Program-made: the position numbers and the translations under genes
The notes under the pieces: generated by a model
Seen by the model: the letters and a program-made list of their open reading frames with translations, nothing else
What the model was told of the DNA's origin: nothing
Databases searched by the model: none
Source: Chiua virens
Taxonomy: Eukaryota > Basidiomycota > Agaricomycetes > Boletales > Boletaceae
DNA length: 64,000 bases
Reading direction: 5' to 3'
Assembly: GCA_019787685.1 (NCBI GenBank)
Contig: JAHNUO010000046.1
Location: 62,001-126,000 of the forward strand
Part shown: piece by piece, positions 39,015-49,200 of the stretch
Layout: each line of letters starts with the position of its first letter
Position numbering within the stretch: the first letter of the stretch is position 1

Positions 39015-40498
39015 GATATTGAATGCTTGGAATGTTACAGTAAGGTGGGGTCATCGTGGGCTTGATGGGGTCCACTGGAGGTTCAAACGTTCATCCTGAG
39101 TCGGCCACTGCACCTTGATCTTTGCATCTTTGCACCACACTTAACGAGAATGAGATGTCTTGTCTTGCTCATGTGCTGCACTACATATTGTATGAGATAC
39201 TTTGCCTTGTTACATAAGAAAATCCTGGCCCTCGCGAGTCGGCGATTCGATTTACTACAGTGGCGGGCACTCAAAATAAGCTATAAACAAAACCAAAATG
39301 GTAATTACACTTCCACTAATACAACTAATAGATTTTTAAGTGTACATACATACTGTAGGACACTGGTATCTCGTCGAATTTTTGAAGTTCTGACTTTGAG
39401 TCAACATGCCCGTCCGAAAAGTGAACTTCAAGCGCCGATGTCGGGGTGTCTATATTGGGACGTCGGAGTTAGTAGTATATACTATATTTGGTATTCTAAT
39501 TCCACGGTCTACGCTCATCATGACCGTTGGTCCACAGCGACGGTGCGATTTGTACTTTTTCACTGCAAATTCAGTTTGTTTGGCATTTAGCCCCCTTCTG
39601 TATAAATTTAAGATTAAATGTGTGCATAGATCGAGGTGTGAACCGTGTGATCATACCGATAAGCATCCACGTAGCGCCAACATTTTCGAAAAAAGCTTCG
39701 GATTGTTTTGATTGGGCAATCATCAAGAATCTGGGCACAAGACGACGTGCGGCAGGGAACGTGCCATCCGCTACAAGACGGAATCCTGTTATCACGAGTG
39801 CGGCGTTGCCGCGGCGATCAGTTATCAAACATTCCCACTGCAACGTTGCGCTTTGTAACATGGACGGGCCAATATTATGTCCTAAAGTTTATTCTGAGTC
39901 CAAACTGAGTCGAAAGTGTTGATTACTGTAATGACAATTGGACCATGTTTCAGTCCTAAAATTCAATCAGAGCACATCTGGATCGAAACTGCAGCCTCCA
40001 CAGCTCTGAGTGCTCGCCACTGTAGTCATGGTGCACTGCCGTCCTATTTCGTAACTTCCGTTCGACGTTCGAGAACTAGTCCAAAATACGTATGCTATGC
40101 CGTCAATCAATCAATATTTCGCGCAATCACTTCAGTGACCTCACTTTCGAGGTTGTCGTACCTTCGATAACTTCGGATCCGCATACTAGTGTTCTAATTT
40201 TCCTCGTCGACCCATACTGAAGTCTACCACGATTCAACTGAACAGGATTCGGCTCCGGCGGCCACTGGCTGAAAGGAATGGCCGAAGTTCGGGCCTGTTT
40301 TCGTGTCCTGGTGAGTTTTACTTTCGTATCATAGTATTCCTCACTGATGAAGCCCTGAATGATGACAGCAACAATTCGGAAATCAAGACTAATATGTACA
40401 CGTGGACATCAATTGGTTCAGTCCATAAAAATCATACGTTTGTTGTGTCTTGACCAGAAGAAGGATTCACCCCCCCCCTCCCCCTTGTGTTGCTTCCA
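39015..40498. other. Long intergenic stretch, no gene seen
   Basis: Nearly 1.5 kb of AT-richer sequence than the flanks. Short frames on both strands (for example 39150-39590 plus and 39571-39861 minus) show no family motif or phased introns. A C-run (about 40471-40485) sits just before the OLE1 start codon. No repeat boundaries were recognised; it might be decayed transposon DNA. Confidence 0.4.
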
Positions 40499-42108
40499 AT
40501 GGCACCCAGGCCGCATAGTCGCATTCACATAGAAAGTCCGGATGATATACCTGCCGAAGTTGTCCCCGAAAATTTTGTGTCGTATATTCTCAAGTATCAA
40601 GAAACACTCCTTCCAATCACTTGGGAAAACTGGTACAGAGAATTACATTGGTTACATGTCTTTATCCTAGGAGTCCCACCCACATTTGGCCTCATTGGTG
40701 CTTGCTATACATCCCTTCGCCTGAAGACTGCCATCTGGTTTGTTGTTTACTCTTTCCTTAATTGCCTCGGTACTGCGCTGTCATTCGCATGGGGGCTTTC
40801 GTGCTAATGTAGACTGCCTAGGTGTCACTGCTGGGTACCACCGTCTTTGGACCCATCGCGCTTACAAGGCAACCAGGACGTTGGAGTATATTCTCGCTGT
40901 TCTCGGCGCCGGCGCTGTCGAAGGCTCCATCGCTTGGTGGGCTCGTGGCCACCGCGCGCATCATCGCTACACCGATACGGACCTCGACCCCTACGATGCT
41001 CGTAAAGGCCTACTTTATTCCCACATAGGCTGGATGATCTTCAAGCCCAGGCGAAAACTAGGTCCTGCAGATGTTAGCGATCTGAAATCAAACCCGGTCG
41101 TCGAATGGCAACACAAGAACTATCTATTTCTCGCCTTTATCATGGGGATTGTCGTACCCACTTGTGTGGCTGGTTATGGATGGGGAGATTGGCAAGGTGG
41201 GTTTGTATGGGGGGGTCTGCTTCGTCTCGTATTTGTGCAACATGTCAGTAGTCTCCTCAAAAGTCCACGAGATTGGAACTGATGACCATCAAGTCCACTT
41301 TCTGTGTCAATTCGCTGTGCCATTGGCTTGGAGACCGCCCTTACGATGACAAGCTGACGCCTAGAAATTCCGCACTCGTAGCCTTCATCACCGTAGGCGA
41401 GGGATACCATAACTTTCACCACCAATTTCCAATGGATTATCGCAATGGTTACAAATGGTATCACTACGATCCGACAAAATGGTTCGTTTGGTCGTGCGAG
41501 AAGCTTGGTCTTGCGACACATCTCAAGGTGCGTTTTACTTGTTCCTGCCTGATAAAGATCAATGTCAATTCTCGTTTCAGACGTTTTCAGAGAATGAAAT
41601 ACAGAAAGGCGAGTTGACCATCCAACTCAAGCGTCTTCGTCACAAACAAGAGATGCTTGCTTGGCCGTCTGAGAAATCAGATCTGCCAGTCGTTACTTGG
41701 GAAGATTGTGAGAATTTTATCAAGTGTTTGTATCGAGCCTCATCTTTTGTTTCTTAGTCCAACGTCAAGCGGAATCTCGGGCATTGATCTGCATTGCGGG
41801 ATACATTCACGACATCACCGACTTCTTTGACAAGCACCCTGGAGGTCCTAATCTCCTGAAGACGCACAAAGGAAAGGATGCTACATCTTCGTTTTTTGGT
41901 GGCATATACGAACACAGCAATGCTGCGCATAACGTACGGACCCGGTTAGATTATGTTCATCTTGCTTTTTCTGACTGTCACTTTCCAGCTGCTTGCCATG
42001 AAGCGAGTGGGCATTTTACATGGAGGCGTACCCCATTGCTCAGAGGAGCAGATCGTTCCTCCTAGTCAGCATCTGCGCATTGTGCGTTATGATGAGTTCT
42101 CGGATTAG
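40499..42108 (+). CDS. OLE1: Acyl-CoA delta-9 desaturase with cytochrome b5 domain (OLE1)
   Basis: ER-membrane di-iron enzyme introducing the first double bond into palmitoyl/stearoyl-CoA. Exons: 40499-40769, 40822-41243, 41294-41527, 41581-41707, 41758-41933, 41989-42108; 449 residues. Three histidine boxes: [16 protein letters not shown] and HNFHHQFP, embedded in [20 protein letters not shown] and [10 protein letters not shown]. Transmembrane stretches flank them. The C-terminal cytochrome b5 domain has the heme motif HPGG ([10 protein letters not shown]) and SNAAHN, so electron supply is fused to the enzyme as in yeast Ole1. Introns are 50-55 nt. Confidence 0.96.
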
Positions 42109-42713
42109 CGTGTACCAATTCGTCACGGCATCCTTTCGAAAGAATTTCTCAACATGCGTGTGTTGTCGTAGTAATTGATGTTTTGAACACGATTGTGAGC
42201 CTCTGTATATTTTGAAACGTCTCAATCAAACCTTCGTATAAATGCGCTGCACTTTTGAGTTTGATGTTATCCTTTTGGCCACAGCATCAGCAAACCGAGA
42301 TATTTTGACGTCGGATTATGTATCTGATGCGGTCTGTTCACGAAGTAAGCTATCACGGTGCATACTCCTCAGGTTGATGCTCCATTTGTCGAAGGAAAAC
42401 AAAAGTGAAAAATACTTGCCACGGAACCTATGGTGAACTTCAAGTTCTCAGTTCAAGTTGTGCACGAATATTCATTTTACCTACCTCTTGGAAAATGTGC
42501 AGAACCGCTTGCCTATCACACTGGTATTTCCGTTGATGTATGTTCGGCCTAGGCCGCTTTCAGTCACCATCAAATCGATCAACGTAGCAAGCTATGCATT
42601 GTGATAGATCCGAACTTTTGCTCCTACGCGAGTTACACTTAGCGTGTGATTGGAGGGACCTCCCACTGGCCGCGGGGATATGGGTCTGATGCAATTATGT
42701 AGTAACCGACTCG
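42109..42713. other. Intergenic, no gene seen
   Basis: About 600 bases between OLE1 and the MITE-like element. No coding frame with similarity, RNA gene or repeat is apparent. Confidence 0.4.
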
Positions 42714-42904
42714 TCAGGAAATTTTTTAAGGGAACGATAATCCATTATAATCCCTGGCAGATAAAATATATCCATTTTCTGCCTTCATTTGGTGCTTATT
42801 TAGAGTTGTTGTTCCTACATAATGCTTCAAAAGAGGGCAAGAAAGAAGAATATCATATCTGCCAGGGATTATAATGGATTATCGTTCCCTTAAAGTTTTC
42901 CTGA
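42714..42904. mobile_element. MITE-like element with about 48-bp terminal inverted repeats
   Basis: The left end (42714-42762, starting TCAGGAAA) and right end (42857-42904, ending TTTCCTGA) are inverted copies over about 48 bases, including AAGGGAACGATAATCC and its complement; only a few mismatches/one indel near the outer tip. The 191-base element has no coding capacity, fitting a non-autonomous DNA transposon. No clear target-site duplication was found (left flank ends GACTCG, right flank begins TGCCCC), so it might instead be a long hairpin or have lost its target duplication. Confidence 0.65.
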
Positions 42905-42906
42905 TG

Positions 42907-42929
42907 CCCCCCGCCCGCCCGCCCGCCCG
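42907..42929. repeat. (CCCG)n microsatellite
   Basis: About five consecutive CCCG/GCCC units immediately next to the right end of the MITE-like element. Low-complexity; no function suggested. Confidence 0.8.
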
Positions 42930-43979
42930 AGGGTTCCTTATACCACCACGGTCTTTGCTTGTGATGATACCAATGAGACTAGGAGACCTCCTGGACTTCT
43001 TTTCGTTCCCTATCATGGTTCTTGTGGTTTGTTTGTCCCTCAGGTTGGATCAGGACCCGACAGCGAGAGAGGGAGCTGAAGAAAGAAAATGCAGAAAAGA
43101 GGACCGGAGTGGAATGCACATTTCAACTTGCTGATGTCGATGGGTCGACAGGAAAGACTGAGTGAAGGATCTGACGTGCAAGCATTTGTGACTATGTATG
43201 CAACCTGAGGTGAATAAGTCAGACGAGGGTTGGCCTAATTCAACATAGATGTAGTTGCCGTGCACATGATATCTCAGATGAACTTCTTGACATTTCTGAA
43301 ACTTGCACTCATCCTAACTTGCAGACTACTAGTAGGCTGGTTTTGCTCGTGAGACACTATCCAAAGTTCCCTGGGCCCATCAAGAAAGCAATGAAACCTC
43401 TCACGTCATCCAGCACGAAAACGAAGACGCTCGATGAACCACTACCCCAACGGGCCGAAGAACGAGAAGTTCCTGGACCCTTTAGGGGACAGGTTTGTGA
43501 GACTGGCATCAACTTTTGCCGGTCCATCCGGACCGCAAGCTTTTTTTCGTGAGAAACCGGAAAACCCCACCCCTTTCGATGACTCCGGTCATCGATTCAT
43601 CGATGGGCATACCGTTCACTGTTTACGTCTTCAACTGCCTCGTTCGGCGTCCCTGTTCGACACCAGTGTGGGTCCAGGTGTGCCCGAAGGGCTTGTTGAA
43701 TTGGAAGAGGTGAGCAAATGGTCAGCTACCGAGGTATGTGTTATGGGCCGATCACATCGCACATGAACGGCACTTTGAGCGGTCGACAGATCATCCCAAG
43801 CAGACCACCTCAGTTTTCCTCTGCAAGCCGAAAAACTGAGTCGTGCCTCCAACCTCGAACTCGCAGCCAGATTAGCAGTTTCACTCATCCAAGCAGTTCA
43901 TTCAAAATCCGAAGCTCAAGGGTAGGTCACCGTACCACATTTTAAGTCTCTCATCACGACTGACGCCGTCGCTTCTAGG
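42930..43979. other. Region before the GH31 relic, partly coding-like
   Basis: No intact gene. Frames around 43319-43940 on the plus strand contain stretches that look like former coding sequence (for example LELAARLAVSLIQAVHSKSEA near 43850-43920, followed by a GTAGGT donor and an acceptor at about 43978). They may be the 5' part of the GH31 pseudogene or of another decayed gene; I recognise no family. Confidence 0.3.
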
Positions 43980-46060
43980 TCCTGAATCTCTCTCGTTCGA
44001 CATCACCCTTCCTAGCGACCCTCATATCCATGTCTACGGCATGTCTGAGTACACTACATACCAACATGTCCATTCCCTCCACGACCGGTCCTGACGTTCC
44101 TTATTCGGATCCTTATCCACTGTACAACTTGAACTCTGACGGCTAAAATAGTACCTTGGAGATCTTCCCGTCGCCGTGTTCAATGCCAGTGATTGGCAGC
44201 GATATGTAGATCAAGATCGGAAGGCGAAACGACGCGGAGGCTCATTGGATCGATGAATCTGACATTCTTGACGTGTTCATTCCCCTGGTCCTAACCGTGT
44301 CTCTGTCTTTTCTCTACGCGCGCTTGACGGGAGCACCCATACCTCCCCGTTGTTCTCTATCACGTACAACCAAAATCGCTGGAATTATGTCAACAGTCGA
44401 TGTGCGGGGTATCTTGAAGCGGCTCGATGAAGCGAATATGAACACTTTTGGTTCGATATCGACTATGCCGGCGGACACAGTACTTTATGTGGGACGAGAA
44501 GGCGTTCCCTGGTTCGGTCGAGATGACTCAGATTGCAGACGCCGAGGGCAAGAAACGAAAGGTGCGTTTTAGTGATCGGGGTGTTGATGGGTCTCAATTA
44601 GACACATAGACAGTCATTATCATTGAACTCCATCTCAAAGGCGAGTCCGACTATCTTGATTGCGCCTGATATCGGCGTGCTTGCGAATCCCGAGTCGGGT
44701 GAAGGTGAATACGGGGTCAGTGGTGCTTTCACTCCGACTCGTCGTGAGAACCGATACGCGTGTCCTAGATGAGGTTGGCCCGGATATTCCTCATAGATCG
44801 ACTTTTTCAACCCAACAACTGGGACTTGTGGATCAAATTATCCAAGACCAAGAGTACCGATGGCCCTTGAGCATGGACGCAGAGTTCGGAGAACGTGTGT
44901 ATCTGGAACAACACGAATGTGAGCATTTCTAGTTGTTTCTTTCCGATTTAGAGCTCGATTTTTTAAGATCTTTCACTGGAGCCTTCGGTGACCAACGGTC
45001 CCGAGATCTTGATGCCGTCCATTAAACATGGTGGTGTCAGTTGGGAGCTCCGAGATGTGCAAAACATTGATGTCATGCTCTATGTAAGTGTCCCCATCGG
45101 TCCTCTGGATTTTACTCATTGCTGCACTCGTCTTCATCAGGCCAATCAAACCTACGTCGTCTATCACCATTCAGACTCTCCCAAACTGCCCTTGTATTCA
45201 CGCGGGCCTACTATGCCGGTATATAACACTTCGCGGCAATGTGGACTGGTGACAACCTTGGCACGTGGCAGGAAGAATGAAGATGGTTCTTTCAAATGGG
45301 CTCGCTGGACTGGTGTTTGCAGGTGAACGTCCCATCGTTTTCTTTGCTACAGCTGGCATTTTTAATGCACTTCTGAATCCTTCTTAGTAACCCCGAATCC
45401 GGGATGCCTGCGAACCGTTTTTTTGAGCACCTACGTACGTCGACGCCGCCGCGAGCGTATGAGCACTACAAGGGTATGATTAAAGACGTGTTGAATTTTA
45501 GATACGCGAGGTTACTGATTTAATAGAACAGTGTGACGGGAGTACCCATATTCTGGTAGGTCTCTTCCTCGTTGTTTACGGAACGAGTTTGGTGCTGATG
45601 TGCGTTTGTGACAGCTAGCCCACAATACGTGCTGTTTCCCGAGGACGAACAAGGCTTCGGAATTGGTGATCAAACTCATCTCGGTGACAGAGCGAGCCGT
45701 GACCCCTGCCTGCTAACCGCTCAGATGCACAAGCTACTATGACTATCCCTCATACACGGCCCATCGTCCATCCACGTTCAAAGCCACTGGCTGGACCATC
45801 ACGGTTCCAGCGGTCCTATTGATCCCGCAAACGGTACGGGCCTCTCGTCGACACACGGTCATCGCACTCCGATGACGGAACCAGGACGCGAGTCAGTCGG
45901 CGGTCATCAAGACTAGTGTGTTGATGGATCTACAGCCATTGGATGGGTTCGTAGTGGCTGGAGTGCGGAGCGGACGGCTGCCGTTGGTATTACTGAGAGG
46001 CGAGGAATCGACACCTTGGCATATCCACACTCAATGAGTATCAGATACCACCGCACCCCG
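43980..46060 (+). pseudogene. Glucosidase II alpha subunit (GH31) pseudogene
   Basis: ER glucosidase II trims glucose from N-glycans. Blocks of the family occur in the right order but in shifting frames: PESLSFDITLPSDPHIHVYGM (43985), STTGPDVPYSDPYPLYNL (about 44075), LTGAPIPPR and VDVRGILKRLDEANM (44320-44440), LHLKGESDYLDC (44625), EPSVTNGPEILMPS and HGGVSWELRDVQNIDVMLY (44973-45085), VDW then LGTW fragments (about 45238-45275), NPESGMPANRFFEHL (45395), EHYKG, and SPQYVLFPEDEQGFGIGDQ (45617). Catalytic-region motifs (WLDIDY) are lost, and many stops and frameshifts interrupt. Length (2.1 kb) suggests an almost full-length gene that decayed in place. Confidence 0.8.
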
Positions 46061-46275
46061 GGTGAAGGTGGTGGTGGATGTGCGGTTTCAGCGTCGGAGG
46101 AACTTCATCTGCATGACGGACACGAACGGACGGCTTTGGTGTTGCCAAAGTCTTAGCAATATAGGATGTCGGAACGCTGAAGTGGCTGAATGGTATTGTG
46201 GGTTGTTGACACGGGGTCTGGGAATCTTTCTCATAGTCGACACCGAGCGATCAGCGCTATCAGCAACTAAGTACA
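46061..46275. other. Spacer before the GTPase gene
   Basis: About 215 bases presumed to contain the GTPase promoter. No motif stands out. Confidence 0.3.
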
Positions 46276-49200
46276 ATGAAAAAGTTCACAGCTCGCGCTC
46301 GTTTCCCATACTTTCGCTCCAACGCTCCCACGAGATCTTCCGCAGAATCTCTCGCAGAGCCACCCACAGAACCTCTCGCAGGACCGTCCACAGAATCTCT
46401 CGCAGCGCCACTCGCAGAACCACTCGCAGGACCTTCCGCCGAATTTCCTGAAGAATCATCCGCAGAATCTATTATGCAGATGGACGGTATTAGAGAGAAA
46501 TTCGGGCGCTTCAGAATTCTTATCATTGGCCGGGCCAATGCCGGGAAGACTACGATGCTCAAGCAAATCTGCAACTCTACGGACGAGCCAGTATTATATG
46601 ATGGAGATGGGAATGAGGTATGCTTAAATGAGACGTCTGTGATGATGTGGGCGCACTGATAGTCTGCGATCAGGTTGGTCTAGCACAGATCCAGGAATGC
46701 CGGGATGTGAGTTAAATGGTTACCGTGAAGTCCTTATCAGCAACATTTTCTAACACTTCTCAAGCGCGGAATGCATGATATCAAGAACGAATTGGTTTTT
46801 CGAAGCAACCCAAATTTTGTTTTTCACGACTCGCAGGGCTTCGAAGCTGGCAGTATAGAAGAGTTTGAACAGATGAAGGAGTTTGTTTCTGAGCGTGCAA
46901 AGACAGCACACCTCAAGAAGCGAATCCATGCTATCTGGTAATGAGAGATAGCAGCATTTATGTGACACTGACACTGACATGTGACCGAATAGGTACTGTA
47001 TTCCAATGGACCAGTACCACCGGGCTGTCTTGGCTGCCGAGGAAATGTTTTTCAATGAATGTGACACAGGGAGTGGTAAGTTCTCATGCATGTATGATGT
47101 CTTTTTTCTCATACTATTTGCAGTGCCTGTGATACTTGTATTCACAAAATGTGATGCACTTCTGATACAAGGCATGGTAGCCTTGACACCTGAGGAACAA
47201 CAGCTTCCCAAAGACAGAAGGATTGTAATTGGACAGCAGAATGCTGAAAGAATGCTGAAAAGGAATTCTACATGGGACAAGGTACAAAAGATGATGTATC
47301 CACCAAAGGCATGTGTGGAGTTGAGAGGTATGTATGTATACATGTCTCTCATGGTCAAACTGATTTTAAATGTACAAAGAACTGCACAAGTCAAATGAGG
47401 GGTGTTCATTTCTCTTGAAAAGGACTGTGGGGGCCTTAGATGAAGAAGCAATGCAGATGCTACTTGTGACTACACAACACACAAACATGTTGCTTTGCAT
47501 TGAGTATGCTCTTAGCAGGTAATTGATATGGAATTTATGAGCTATGGATTATAACTATTAATTTGTTTTATAGGGTCCTGATACCTTTCATTCAGGATAC
47601 ACATCAGAACAAAAAACCATCAACAGTCTCTGCTCAGCAGTTACTAGTGAAAGGAATTGCATCATGGTTTCCACATACTAAGGTGTGTGAATTTCTATGC
47701 AGTGCAAATGAGATCTATAGTGACAGAAATTCTTGTCCTATTCTTGAAAGGCAAGACATTCTTGTGACTGTAAATGAGTTCCCAACCTGAGGATGCTGAT
47801 ACATGCTTCTCTGTTCTTGCCCCTGTCCTGCCATTCATAGTTTGTAAGTGCTTTGATTGTGAATGGGTTTTGGAAGCCAGAAGGATAGTGATCCATGCCT
47901 CTCTGTCCTTGCCCTTGTCCTTTCATTCATAGGAAGTAGGTGCTCTGATTGTGAATGGATTTCCAGAAGAATGCTGATCCATGCCCCTCTGTCATTGCCT
48001 CTGTCCTGCCATTCATAGTATGTAAGTGTTCTGATTGTGAATGGGCTTCCAGAAAGATGCTGATCCATGCCTCTCTGTCCTTGCCCCTGTTCTGCCATTC
48101 ATAGCTTGTAAGTGCTCTGATTGTGAATGGGTATTGGACCAGAAGGATGCTGATCCATGTTGCTCTGTCCTTGCCCCTGTCCTGGTATTTATAGGGAGTA
48201 AGTACTCTGATTGTGAATGAACTTCTAGAAGGATCTTGATCCATGCCTCTATGTTCTTGCCCCTATCCTGCTATTCATAGCTTGTAAGTGCTCTGATTAT
48301 GAATGGGTTTTCAGAAGAATGCTAATGCATGCCCCTCTGTCCTTACCCTTGTCCTGCCATTCATAGCTTGTAAGTGCTCTGATTGTGAATGGGTCTCCAG
48401 AAGAATGGTGATCCATGCATCTCTGTCCTTGCCCCTATCCTGCCATTCATAGGTTGTAAGTGCTCTGATTGTGAATGGGCATTGGACCAGAAGGATGTTG
48501 ATACATGCCACTCTGTCCTTGCCCCTGTCCTGCTATTCCTAGGGAGTAAGTGCTCTGGTTGTAAACAGTCTTCCAGAAGAATGCTGATCCATGTTGCTCT
48601 GTCCATGCTCCTGTCCTGCCATTCATAGCTTGTAAGTGCTCTGATTGTGAATGTGCATTGGACCAGAAGGATGCTAATACATGCCCCTCTGTCCTTGCCC
48701 TGTCTTGTCATTCATAGGTTGTAAGTGCTTTGATTGTGAATGGGCTTCTAGAAATATCCTGATCCATGGCTCTCTGTTCTTACCCCTGTCCTGCTATTCA
48801 TAGCGAGTAAGTACTCTGATTGTGAATGAGCTTCCAGAAGGATACTGACCTATCACCCCCTTTGTCCATGCTCCTGTCCTGCCATTCATAGCAAGTAAGT
48901 GTTCTGATTGTGAATGGGGTTCTAGAAGGATGCTGATCCCCTCTGTCCTTGCCCCTGTCCTGCCATTTATAGCGAGTAAGTACTCTGGTTGTGAATGGGC
49001 TTTGGACCAGAAGAATGCTTATCCATGCCCCTCTGTCCTTGCCCTTGTCCTGCCATTCATAGCTTGTAAGTGCTCAGATTGTGAATAGAGTTCCAGAAGA
49101 ATGCTGATCCATGTCCTTCTGTCCTTGGCCTTTCTCTGCCATTCATAGCAAGTGAGTGCTCCAATTGTGAATGGGCTTCTAGAACAATGCTAATCCATTC

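Noticed and set aside
39150..39922. Overlapping frames of 100-146 codons in the long intergenic region
   Set aside because: No family motifs and no phased introns; codon content looks random and AT-rich.
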